From Chitinophagaceae bacterium (GTDB lineage: Bacteria; Bacteroidota; Bacteroidia; Chitinophagales; Chitinophagaceae): a DNA stretch of 48,879 bases. The translations under genes were made by a program, and so were the position numbers. Every line of letters starts with the position of its first letter. Position 1 is the first letter of the stretch. The stretch lies in NCBI GenBank assembly GCA_947476485.1, contig CANJQU010000019.1, positions 1 to 48,879 of the forward strand, given 5' to 3'. This document shows positions 17,814 through 25,365 of this stretch, piece by piece. The notes beneath the pieces were generated by a model. That model saw only the letters and a program-made list of their open reading frames with translations. It had not been told where the DNA came from and made no database searches.

Positions 17814-17845
17814 TTCAACCTCTCTTATCAACTTATCACTTACTA
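17814..17845 (-). repeat. Short ACTTATC-type heptamer array at the 3' end of the phosphoribosyltransferase gene
   Basis: Three to four degenerate copies of C(T)TATCA / ACTTATCA follow the leader TTCAACC. On the - strand this places TAG, TAA and then TGATAAG units directly at the stop codon of the gene at 17843-18343. It is a small version of the large array at 38701-38843, which starts with the same TTCAACC. Confidence 0.7.
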
Positions 17846-18343
17846 CTCCAAATACACCCCCGTGATCTTCTTCCCCTTTGTTTCCACTTCTATATGATCT
17901 TGTATGGTAGTGGCTACTGTATGCCCCACAATATCAGATGATATTGGGAACGACTTATGCTTACGGTCCACCAGCACCGCAACCATTATTTTCTTCAGGT
18001 CGTAAGAAAGAAGCGCATGCAGCGAATAGATGATTGTCTTGCCCGAGTTGATCACATCATCGCAAAGCACCACGGTTTTCCCGTTCAGGTTCACATCTAT
18101 TTCGAGTGCGTGATTGATCGGGTTCTTCTTATTGATATTCAGGGCTATTGTTTCTATTTTCAGCGGGCTTATCTCTTTCAGTATGGCAGACAAATTGTCG
18201 GCAAGTATCTTCCCTCCGTTTTCTATCCCTATCATTATAATTTCCTGCTCGTCACTGTTGAGCTCCCATATCTCGTAGGCCATGCGGCGCAGCTTGTACG
18301 AGATACGCTCCTGGTTGAGTATGAGCACCTGTTTTTTCTTCAT
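17843..18343 (-). CDS. Type I phosphoribosyltransferase domain protein (PyrR-like)
   Basis: This 166-residue protein has the PRTase fold. The PRPP-binding signature is VVLCDDVINSGKTI at about residues 90-103, with the acidic pair and the small residues in place. The N-terminal part carries the opening loop GIENGGKILAD, which would bind pyrophosphate. The sequence is closer to PyrR or hypoxanthine-type PRTases than to orotate PRTase, but the hood region is not diagnostic and the base is unknown. It is encoded 7 bases after the stop of the permease gene, so the two are likely on one transcript. No signal peptide is present. Confidence 0.82.
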   Translation of the reverse strand: MKKKQVLILNQERISYKLRRMAYEIWELNSDEQEIIMIGIENGGKILADNLSAILKEISPLKIETIALNINKKNPINHALEIDVNLNGKTVVLCDDVINSGKTIIYSLHALLSYDLKKIMVAVLVDRKHKSFPISSDIVGHTVATTIQDHIEVETKGKKITGVYLE

Positions 18344-18350
18344 AAAGAAT

Positions 18351-19607
18351 TTAATTTGTTCTGATGGCTACTACCGGGTCCAGCTTCGATGCCGACCTTG
18401 CAGGTATAAAGCCTGATAAAACACCGACCAATATAGAAACAAAAATACCAATAAAGAAGTTAGTTAACGAAAGCACCACATCGAATTCGAAAGCGTAGGT
18501 AAGAATAAAGCTCACCAGCACCACGATCAGTATGCCTACAGCTCCGCCTATCAGGCACAACACAACTGCTTCCAGCAGGAACTCCCATAATATGGATGCC
18601 TTTCTTGCGCCGATCGCCTTTTTCAGCCCAATGATCTTTGTCCGTTCCTTTACAGTTACAAACATGATATTAGCAATGCCAAACGCACCCACCAGCAGCG
18701 AGAGTCCACCGATGAACCACCCCACAATGTCTATGGTGCCAAAGACCATGTTCAGTCTTTGCGACACCTGGCTGAGCTGGTTTATCGCAAAGTTGTTGGC
18801 CTGTCCGGGTCTCACTTTCCGCACACGTCGCAGCACTCCTTCCACTTCATACTTTACTTCGTCTATATTTTTGCCAGGTGCTGCTTTTACGGCCAGCAAG
18901 GGGTCATAATTGAGTGAGCGCGTGTCCACCAGCGAGGCCGCCATGTAATATGGAAATATGGCCGAATTGTCGAAGTCGAAGCCTGCCATATTATCACCCA
19001 CTTTCTTCATGATACCCACGACAATAAATTTTCGGCCGAAGAAGCTCACGCTTTTCCCCAGCGGACTGATGCTCCCCACAAAAAGGCTTCGATACACCTC
19101 ATTTCCTAATACCACTGAGTTTGAGCCACCGTCCAGTTCCGTGGTATTCAGGTACCGCCCCTGTGCTATTTCTATATTCTGTATTTTGTCAAAGCCATTG
19201 AGTACTGCGTAGCCTGCTACTCCACTGGCCTCATTATCATTGTGCTTCAGCGTCATGCGGCGGGTGTTCAGGCACAAGGTTGTTATTCCTGCATCACTCA
19301 CCTGGCTCTCTATAGCCTTTACCTCTGCAGGTGTCATGCCCGGCCGGCGCCAGTATTCCCACCACTTGTATTCTCCGCCATCATCCATCCAGGGCCAGCG
19401 GCCAATGTACAGCACATCATTACCCAATGTCGACATTTCCTTTTGTATATTATTCTTCAGGCTGTCCAGAACCGTCAGCACTGCTATGATACAGAATATC
19501 CCGATCGTGATACCAAGCAGCGAAAGAAAAGTGCGCAGTTTATTTGCCCGAAGCTCCTGGAAGGCCTGTACGATACTCGTACCTATTATCTGCGAAATAT
19601 TATTCAT
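18351..19607 (-). CDS. MacB/FtsX-type ABC transporter permease
   Basis: From the ATG at 19607 the protein is 418 residues. Residues 5-45 hold the motif SIVQAFQELRANKLRTFLS and the first membrane helix (LLGITIGIFCIIAVLTV), followed by a periplasmic MacB-PCD-type domain of about 200 residues. Three more helices lie near residues 280-410, with the FtsX-type coupling segment VKERTKIIGLKKAIGARKAS between them and PARSASKLDPVVAIRTN at the end. Such permeases work with a separate ATPase in export of small molecules or lipoproteins, or in signalling. No ATPase gene is adjacent. The longer form starting at 19712 is rejected because an exact promoter box lies just upstream of 19607. Confidence 0.9.
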   Translation of the reverse strand: MNNISQIIGTSIVQAFQELRANKLRTFLSLLGITIGIFCIIAVLTVLDSLKNNIQKEMSTLGNDVLYIGRWPWMDDGGEYKWWEYWRRPGMTPAEVKAIESQVSDAGITTLCLNTRRMTLKHNDNEASGVAGYAVLNGFDKIQNIEIAQGRYLNTTELDGGSNSVVLGNEVYRSLFVGSISPLGKSVSFFGRKFIVVGIMKKVGDNMAGFDFDNSAIFPYYMAASLVDTRSLNYDPLLAVKAAPGKNIDEVKYEVEGVLRRVRKVRPGQANNFAINQLSQVSQRLNMVFGTIDIVGWFIGGLSLLVGAFGIANIMFVTVKERTKIIGLKKAIGARKASILWEFLLEAVVLCLIGGAVGILIVVLVSFILTYAFEFDVVLSLTNFFIGIFVSILVGVLSGFIPARSASKLDPVVAIRTN

Positions 19608-19615
19608 CGGTTTAG

Positions 19616-19623
19616 CAAATTTA
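19616..19623 (-). promoter_or_regulatory. -7 box of the permease gene (TAAATTTG on - strand)
   Basis: TAAATTTG on the - strand matches TAnnTTTG and lies 8 bases before the ATG at 19607. The leader would be very short. It decides the start in favour of the shorter protein. Confidence 0.5.
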
Positions 19624-19755
19624 GCGGTTATACTCGACAAGGTGCAAATGAGCGTAGCTTTTTGGAAAAAGATAAATAGATAATTTTGGTGAAAACGCAA
19701 TTTTTCGAGCACGATTATTGAAAATAATGGGTCGTAAATAACTTATGCTACTTAA

Positions 19756-19785
19756 CCCTCTCCTTCGGAGAAGGCCGGGAGAGGT
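19756..19785. repeat. CTCTCC-TTCG-GGAGA hairpin repeat, copy 1
   Basis: This is a copy of an interspersed element with the core CCCTCTCCTTCGGAGA, a TTCG tetraloop and a second GGGAGAGG block. Related copies lie at about 21230-21265, 38331-38363 and 42172-42206. Confidence 0.7.
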
Positions 19786-19795
19786 CTTTTTTTGT

Positions 19796-19803
19796 TATTT
19801 TTG
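19796..19803 (+). promoter_or_regulatory. -7 box of the MFS gene (TATTTTTG)
   Basis: TATTTTTG fits TAnnTTTG. If it is used, the upstream TTG at 19792 cannot start translation, and the start moves to a TTG at 19825 or later. Confidence 0.45.
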
Positions 19804-19824
19804 CGCCAACCAAACCTTGCACTA

Positions 19825-21147
19825 TTGCGCGCCGCTACGTCATTTCTGTTAAAGAATAAAGCGCTCAACTATCCTCTTTTCAGGAATTACCTGCTGCTCC
19901 GTTTCGCCATTATCATGGCGCTGAATATGCAGGCTACTATTCTTAGCTATTATGTCTACAAACTCACTCACGACAAACTAGCCCTTGGCATGCTCGGTCT
20001 GTGGGAGGTCATACCGGCCATCGGATTTTCTTTGTTCTCCGGCCATTTTGTAGACCTTAAGGAGAAGCGGACGCTGCTGTTGCAATGCACCATCGGCTAC
20101 CTGCTCCTTTCCGTTTTCTTCGTATTGCTTGCCTGGCCACGATTGCAATCAGGCATTTCGTCACGGGGTATATTATGGCTCATATACGCAGGTATATTTA
20201 TCGGCGGTGCGCTCAGGGCGTTCCTGAGTCCTGCTTCTTTCGCGCTCATGGGTAAGCTGGTCCCGCGTGAACTGTATCCCAACGCCACAACATGGAGTAG
20301 TACCTCCTGGCAGATAGGGGCGGTCGTAGGCCCGCTGCTGGGTGGCTTTATGATAGCTATTGGCGGTTTTTTTGTCAGCCTCATTAGTGTTGGGGTAATT
20401 GAGCTGGTCTCATTGTTTGCATTGCTGCGTATACCAAAACAGGAACTGGCGGTCAGAAAGGAAAAGGAACCCATTATGAAGAGCCTTGGCGAGGGCATCA
20501 GGTTTGTCTTCAATACCCAGATCATACTTGCTGCGCTTTCGCTCGATATGTTTGCGGTATTATTCGGTGGTGCCGTGGCCTTGTTGCCGGTCTTTGCCGA
20601 TGATATTTTAAAAGTAGGCGAGGTTGGCTATGGCTGGATGCGTGCGGCGCCCGGCATAGGGTCGGTTATCACCCTGTTTATGCTGTCTGTTATGCCATTG
20701 GGCAAAAAGCCGGGAGTAAAGTTGTTGATCTGCATCGCAGGATTCGGTGTCACAACTATTATCTTCGGTTACTGCGGCGTTCTTGGAGGCAGCTCGTCTT
20801 TGTTCTCAATTGCAGGCTTCGGTATTTCATGGGGTTTTATCATTGCTTTTACCATGCTCCTCGCCGGCGGCATGTTCGATGCTGTGAGTGTCGTCATTCG
20901 CGGCACTATTCTGCAGCTCTATACCCCGGATGCTATGCGGGGTAGGGTGGCGGCAGTGAATACCATGTTCATTAGCTCATCTAATGAACTTGGCGCTATG
21001 GAAAGCGGCATTACGGCACGCTGGATGGGTACAGTTCCCGCCGTCGTTGTAGGTGGCTGTCTTACACTGGTAGTGGTGGGCATCACATGGCTCACTGCAC
21101 CTATGCTCCGGAAACTGGATATTCAGGCCGATGCTCACAAAAGATAG
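19825..21147 (+). CDS. MFS transporter (MFS_3 / enterobactin-exporter-like)
   Basis: This is a membrane carrier of about 440 residues with 11-12 hydrophobic helices. Segments such as YPLFRNYLLLRF, LGMLGLWEVIPAIGF, SGHFVDLKEKRTLLL and FRAFLSPASFALMG-type helix 4 (ALRAFLSPASFALMG) fit the MFS_3 group, often found with drug or siderophore export. A second-half motif DAMRGRVAAVNTMFI corresponds to the repeated loop signature. The N-terminus is uncertain because no ATG precedes helix 1; in-frame TTG codons occur at 19792, 19801 and 19825, and the -7 box favours 19825. Substrate is unknown. The gene stands alone, with no terminator recognised after it. Confidence 0.85.
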   Translation: MRAATSFLLKNKALNYPLFRNYLLLRFAIIMALNMQATILSYYVYKLTHDKLALGMLGLWEVIPAIGFSLFSGHFVDLKEKRTLLLQCTIGYLLLSVFFVLLAWPRLQSGISSRGILWLIYAGIFIGGALRAFLSPASFALMGKLVPRELYPNATTWSSTSWQIGAVVGPLLGGFMIAIGGFFVSLISVGVIELVSLFALLRIPKQELAVRKEKEPIMKSLGEGIRFVFNTQIILAALSLDMFAVLFGGAVALLPVFADDILKVGEVGYGWMRAAPGIGSVITLFMLSVMPLGKKPGVKLLICIAGFGVTTIIFGYCGVLGGSSSLFSIAGFGISWGFIIAFTMLLAGGMFDAVSVVIRGTILQLYTPDAMRGRVAAVNTMFISSSNELGAMESGITARWMGTVPAVVVGGCLTLVVVGITWLTAPMLRKLDIQADAHKR

Positions 21148-21228
21148 AGTTGCTCTTAATTTTCCTGGCACATGGTCCATTAGTTTTTGCAATTTTCTGC
21201 TAAAGAAAGATTACATACATACGTTGCT

Positions 21229-21265
21229 TCACCCTCTCCTTCGGAGAGGGCCAGGGAGAGGCCTG
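21229..21265. repeat. CTCTCC-TTCG-GGAGAG hairpin repeat, copy 2
   Basis: The copy has the core CACCCTCTCCTTCGGAGAGG followed by a GGGAGAGG block. The flank CTTC just before it is shared with copies 3 and 4. Confidence 0.75.
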
Positions 21266-21364
21266 TAAATAAATTAATCATGGAATTAGAAACTTTCAGT
21301 TCCTTTGCAGATTATTTGTACGATTTTTGCTATCTTACGTAATTAATTAAGTGCAAGGGAAAGA

Positions 21365-21790
21365 ATGAAAAGGCTGCTGCTCATACTTATTGGCTTTATT
21401 TGTGTTGTGGGTGCCTGGGGGTGTTATAAAGACATCAAGCGCCAGAAACGCACAGATATACTTATAAATCATACCTGGTACCTGAAAAGCCAGTCTGTCG
21501 GCGCATTGGTTCAGGACGACTCCTGCTATCTTTCCGAAGTCCTGACTTTTAGGAAGGACAGCATGGGTAATCACCATTATAATATTCTCTGTGATCCTAA
21601 TGGCCGCCGTGATCTTGCTTTTAAGTGGACCATCCCCGGTCAGTGGCAGTATATGTACTTTTACAATGTTGGTGGCAAAAAAGACTCCAATTTCGTCTAC
21701 CGCATCTGGATCAATCACGACGACACGCTCAAGATCGGCACCGTCCTCAATGGTGTTTCGATCATTTCGGTCTATACTTCCTTTCAATAG
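21365..21790 (+). CDS. Small predicted lipoprotein of unknown function
   Basis: This 141-residue protein starts with a hydrophobic signal and the lipobox VVGAWGC, with Cys20 as the likely lipidation site. The mature part has a W/Y-rich beta pattern: INHTWYLKSQSVGALV, CYLSEVLTFRKDS, FKWTIPGQWQYMYF, VYRIWINHDDTLKIG. The alternation of N-x-x-W-x-L and Y-R-I-W-x-x-D-x-L suggests a lipocalin-like or other beta-barrel lipid-binding fold, but that is an inference from pattern alone. A GGGAAAG sequence precedes the ATG. It lies between the MFS gene and the ECF sigma gene, 154 bases before the latter. Confidence 0.72.
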   Translation: MKRLLLILIGFICVVGAWGCYKDIKRQKRTDILINHTWYLKSQSVGALVQDDSCYLSEVLTFRKDSMGNHHYNILCDPNGRRDLAFKWTIPGQWQYMYFYNVGGKKDSNFVYRIWINHDDTLKIGTVLNGVSIISVYTSFQ

Positions 21791-21944
21791 TTGGCGATAT
21801 TATTAATATCAAACACCCGCTTATTGCCATTTCACCCCTGATTTGCATTAAATTCCGTAAATTTAATGTGTTTTAGTCCCCTCACCCAACCATTTCCCGG
21901 ATGATACGGTCTATTATAATGTTAAGCATTAATAACAAACATAC

Positions 21945-22520
21945 TTGTCTATCGCTTTGGCATATACTTTAACTGGCCATGCAAGTGAGTTAGAACAGCT
22001 CATTCAGGGTTGTATTCGCAACGAAAGAAGTGCGCAGGAGAAGTTATACCGTTTATTTTACCCCAAAATGATGGCATTGGTAAAGCGGTACATAGACCAT
22101 GAGATGCAGGCGGAAGAGATATTGAACAACGGATATTTAAGGGCTTTTCAGAAAATAAAGCAATATAATTTCCAGGGTTCCTTCGAAGGATGGTTAAGAA
22201 AGATCGTGTTTCATGCGGTGGCTGACTATGTGAAGCAAAACACAAGATATTCGGATAAGATACTACTGGTAGAAAAGGATGAGTTAGTACATAAGGACCA
22301 TGCAGATAAGATGTATTACGATCAGCTTATTCAATTGGTGCAGGCGCTACCCGATGCAACACGAACCGTTTTTAATATGTATGTGATGGAAGGCTTCACA
22401 CACAAAGAAATAGGAACCATACTCGGTATTAGCGAGGGAACATCAAAGTGGCATTTGTCTGAGGGGCGAAGAGTACTTAAAGAAAGAATTGAAAAAATGG
22501 AATTGCATTTAAAAGCATAA
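21945..22520 (+). CDS. ECF-type RNA polymerase sigma factor
   Basis: This protein of about 190 residues has the two conserved sigma-70 regions of ECF factors. Region 2 runs from ELEQLIQGCIRNERSAQEKL through AEEILNNGYLRAFQKI to the GSFEGWLRKIVFHAV helix. Region 4 ends in FTHKEIGTILGISEGTSKWH, the DNA-contact helix-turn-helix that reads the -35 element. No ATG occurs before region 2, so a TTG at 21945 or 21957 must serve; this weak start may limit expression. The gene directly downstream, 77 bases on, encodes a membrane protein with an N-terminal cytosolic segment and an outer-membrane-type barrel. That neighbour is a good candidate for controlling this sigma factor. Confidence 0.9.
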   Translation: MSIALAYTLTGHASELEQLIQGCIRNERSAQEKLYRLFYPKMMALVKRYIDHEMQAEEILNNGYLRAFQKIKQYNFQGSFEGWLRKIVFHAVADYVKQNTRYSDKILLVEKDELVHKDHADKMYYDQLIQLVQALPDATRTVFNMYVMEGFTHKEIGTILGISEGTSKWHLSEGRRVLKERIEKMELHLKA

Positions 22521-22588
22521 TATATAATGTGGGGTTGAACATTTTCAATCCGGAGAGTTTAGGAGTAAAACATTTTTAAAACAAAAAA

Positions 22589-22606
22589 TTTATCCACATG
22601 GATAAA
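22589..22606 (+). promoter_or_regulatory. Start-codon hairpin of the tethered barrel gene
   Basis: TTTATCC (22589-22595) and GGATAAA (22600-22606) form a perfect 7-bp stem around the loop ACAT. The A and U of the start codon sit in that loop and its G is the first base of the right arm. In RNA this could slow initiation. The AGGAG at 22561 is too far upstream to serve as a ribosome-binding site. Confidence 0.45.
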
Positions 22607-24970
22607 AATTTCATTAGCATCGATGACCTGGTAAGGCAGCGATTTAGCGGAGAGGAAGAAAAAGATCGCCCGGCGGGTTGGTTGCAAATGCGCGATCTGC
22701 TCGATAAAGAGATGCCGCGCGATCGGGGTGGGTTCTTATATTGGCGTCGTACGTTCGGCGTTGCGGGCTTACTCTTGTTAGCCACATCAATAGGTGTGGG
22801 TAGCTACCTGTATGGCACCAGGGGACTTAACGGCGCCGGCAACGGGGCAAATTCCGATGCTGTTGCGGCTAATACACTGATCACTGATAACACAAACAGG
22901 AGCAGCTCGAACTCAAGCACGATAACAGGTAATAAGGAAACTTCGATTGCAGCCGTGAATACTGCGGCAAATGCTAACCATTCTAAAACAAAAAATTCCA
23001 ACGATCTTAAAACTGCCGCTGCAGACATAGTTGCCAACAGCACTACCTCAAATACTAATTCAGTTGAAAACAAAGTAGCTCCTAAACCAGTACAGGGTAA
23101 CGCTCTGGCAGGCGGCGCACCACAAAACACCACAAAAGCTACGACCGGCAATGAAGTAAACACTACTACTAACAATGCTAATGAATTAACCGCTGCAAAC
23201 AACAAAAAGATAAATACGGGTCATGCTGAGGCGGTTCAACATAAAACTACTGCTGAAAATGTAGCGGGTCTTCAACCTGCGGCACATGCTGACAAACCCG
23301 TCCTCGCATCTGCACAAAAGAATGTAGCAGCTAAAGAACATTCCGACAAGGCAGAGAAGAGAAGGCAATTCCTCGCCAATGTGATCGCTGCAAATGAGCA
23401 ACATAAAAAAGCAGCAGAAAAGAAACTGCTTGCGTCAAACACAGACGGTAACAAGCATACACAAAGTAAAGCGTCGCATACCACTGGTTCTGGCGATATC
23501 AACACGATCACAGAAGACCAACCCAAAGAGCTGGCTTCAGGCGGTAATGCTCAGAAAAACACTTCACATAACAGCCGGAAAGCAACTTCTGGAAAGGAAA
23601 TAGGTGTTAAGAATATTGCTGCGATCAAACCAGCGGGCAATCACAAAACTGCCACCGGGAAGAATGATCAGGTTACTGCAAACAAACTTGCATTAAGCAG
23701 CAGCACTAGTACTGGCAAAACTACCAGCACTAAGAGCACCACAGGTATAACCGCAGAAAAGGTCATAGAAGCAAACGATAAGCCGCTTGCAGGCAATAGC
23801 AGCAAGCATTCTGCCCCTAAAACTGGGACACCGGTGCAAACTTCCGGCAACAGTACGGGCCACATGCCTGCAGACAAAAATAAGTCTGGCGCTTCGCGTA
23901 ATGGAGCTCAGCAAGGTATAGCAGCAATAGATGCTAAGGAAGATGCAAGCCCGGCACGTGAGAAAAGATCATTTGAAAGGGTGTTGGTTAATGAGCGTTT
24001 TGTGAGTTCAAAGCCCGCAGATGGCTATTTCAAACTCGATACTATTTCAATTGAGCAGCTTACAAGGGAAGTTGCAGGCGATAATGGATCCAATAGTCGC
24101 AACAGGCACAACCCTGCTGAGCCGGGTAAAGAAGAAAGTACAGACGCTAACGAGAACAGTAACTCAGCGGTTGCAGCCAATACAGCGATCGTTCCGGCAG
24201 CATCTTCTTCTGCTACTGCCAAAAACGGTCTTGGCAAGCAGAACCAGTCGTCTAAGGGCAGTGGAGAATCAACGCTGGAGAAGCTGAACGCTACTTTCAA
24301 CGATGTTAAGTATCATGTTTCCGGCACCCAGTTCTCACCAGGCCTTACTGGCGGTATCAACGCTACCTTCTTTGGTCCTAATAGCTTTAAAGGCTTCCAG
24401 TTTGGTGTTACCGGCAACTTCAGCTTTGGCGATAATGTAGCAGCTATGGCAGAGGTGAAATACTTCCACCGGATCAACAACAACTACTCCCTGAACGACA
24501 ATTACTATACCTATACCCAGGTTGGAAATGGCCAGTTTAGCAAGCAGCAGGAAACTAACGCTTATAGCTTCTCTACTTTACACAGTATAGAAATGCCGGT
24601 CTCTATCAGGTATACAAAGAGCCATTTCAACTTTTATGCAGGAGGTAACTTTGTATACAGCTTCTCAATAAATACCGGCGCGTCTACGCTGCAGAACACG
24701 GCAGCTCCTACACTGGTTTCCGCTCAGGGCAACGATAATGCTCCTAGGCTCCAGCAGGACGCCTTTAATTCAAGGTTCGGTGTTGGCTATCTCATGGGCT
24801 TGTCTTACGAGGTTTATCCTAACCTTTCTTTGGATTTCCGTAGTGTGCAGACCGTTTGGGACAACGCACCATCGCAGGGCAGCAAGATAGTATCCGGCCA
24901 GCTTTACAAGAGCCCGTCATTCCAGGTATCTATCGGGTATCGCCTGGGTGGCAATAAGAAGAAGGACTAA
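22598..24970 (+). CDS. Inner-membrane-anchored protein with long linker and C-terminal outer-membrane beta-barrel (putative sigma regulator)
   Basis: This 790-residue protein has four parts. Residues 1-51 are cytosolic and charged, with WLQMRDLLDKEMP, a helix like those before the anchor in Bacteroidetes sigma-linked proteins. Residues 52-72 are one membrane helix and act as an uncleaved anchor, because a 51-residue charged N-terminus is unlike a signal peptide. Residues 75-555 are a low-complexity linker rich in Asn, Thr, Lys and Ala, broken by one ordered segment (FERVLVNERFVSSKPADGYF at about 456). Residues 575-790 are a beta-barrel-like domain with alternating aromatic and polar residues and an ending FQVSIGYRLGG. 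The layout would tie the inner membrane to an outer-membrane barrel. It follows the ECF sigma gene and may be its regulator; that is inference. Confidence 0.8.
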   Translation: MDKNFISIDDLVRQRFSGEEEKDRPAGWLQMRDLLDKEMPRDRGGFLYWRRTFGVAGLLLLATSIGVGSYLYGTRGLNGAGNGANSDAVAANTLITDNTNRSSSNSSTITGNKETSIAAVNTAANANHSKTKNSNDLKTAAADIVANSTTSNTNSVENKVAPKPVQGNALAGGAPQNTTKATTGNEVNTTTNNANELTAANNKKINTGHAEAVQHKTTAENVAGLQPAAHADKPVLASAQKNVAAKEHSDKAEKRRQFLANVIAANEQHKKAAEKKLLASNTDGNKHTQSKASHTTGSGDINTITEDQPKELASGGNAQKNTSHNSRKATSGKEIGVKNIAAIKPAGNHKTATGKNDQVTANKLALSSSTSTGKTTSTKSTTGITAEKVIEANDKPLAGNSSKHSAPKTGTPVQTSGNSTGHMPADKNKSGASRNGAQQGIAAIDAKEDASPAREKRSFERVLVNERFVSSKPADGYFKLDTISIEQLTREVAGDNGSNSRNRHNPAEPGKEESTDANENSNSAVAANTAIVPAASSSATAKNGLGKQNQSSKGSGESTLEKLNATFNDVKYHVSGTQFSPGLTGGINATFFGPNSFKGFQFGVTGNFSFGDNVAAMAEVKYFHRINNNYSLNDNYYTYTQVGNGQFSKQQETNAYSFSTLHSIEMPVSIRYTKSHFNFYAGGNFVYSFSINTGASTLQNTAAPTLVSAQGNDNAPRLQQDAFNSRFGVGYLMGLSYEVYPNLSLDFRSVQTVWDNAPSQGSKIVSGQLYKSPSFQVSIGYRLGGNKKKD

Positions 24971-25365
24971 CAAAAAAACAAATGATATATGCCCACGGCT
25001 GCGGCCGTGGGCGCTACAAGACCAAAGCCGCGGTTTGACCTCATACCTCGCAAAGTCTGCTAAAGACCGCAAAGGCACCTGCTTTTGTGGAAAGAAGAAC
25101 CTGGGTGTGCGCTCGGGTTTTTTCGTTTTTGCTCCGGCTGCAAATGAAAGAATACACGGATGCAGCTCACCCTCATATTTCGGGAGCATGCCCAAAGACA
25201 TAGCAAAGCAATTCTTGTGGTTGATGAGGTTGGTTCCCGCTAGGCGGCTTTCTTCAGGCTATGTTTAGCATCTGATTTCAGCTCTGGATATCCCTTGAAG
25301 GCGACGGAGGCAAATGGTCCCGCCCCCCGGAAAGAAATGCGCTAAGAAGGGCGATAATAAAAATG
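24971..25365. other. Intergenic stretch with one strong hairpin and no gene
   Basis: Nearly 400 bases separate the barrel gene from the OmpA gene. A perfect 9-bp hairpin (GCCCACGGC at 24991-24999, GCCGTGGGC at 25004-25012, loop TGCG) starts 20 bases after the stop. It has no following T run, so it looks more like a palindromic repeat than an intrinsic terminator. Open frames here lack any protein-like pattern. No promoter box was recognised. Confidence 0.6.

Noticed and set aside
24991-25012. Intrinsic terminator for the tethered barrel gene
   Set aside because: The stem is perfect but no T run follows, so it is listed as a hairpin in the intergenic entry.
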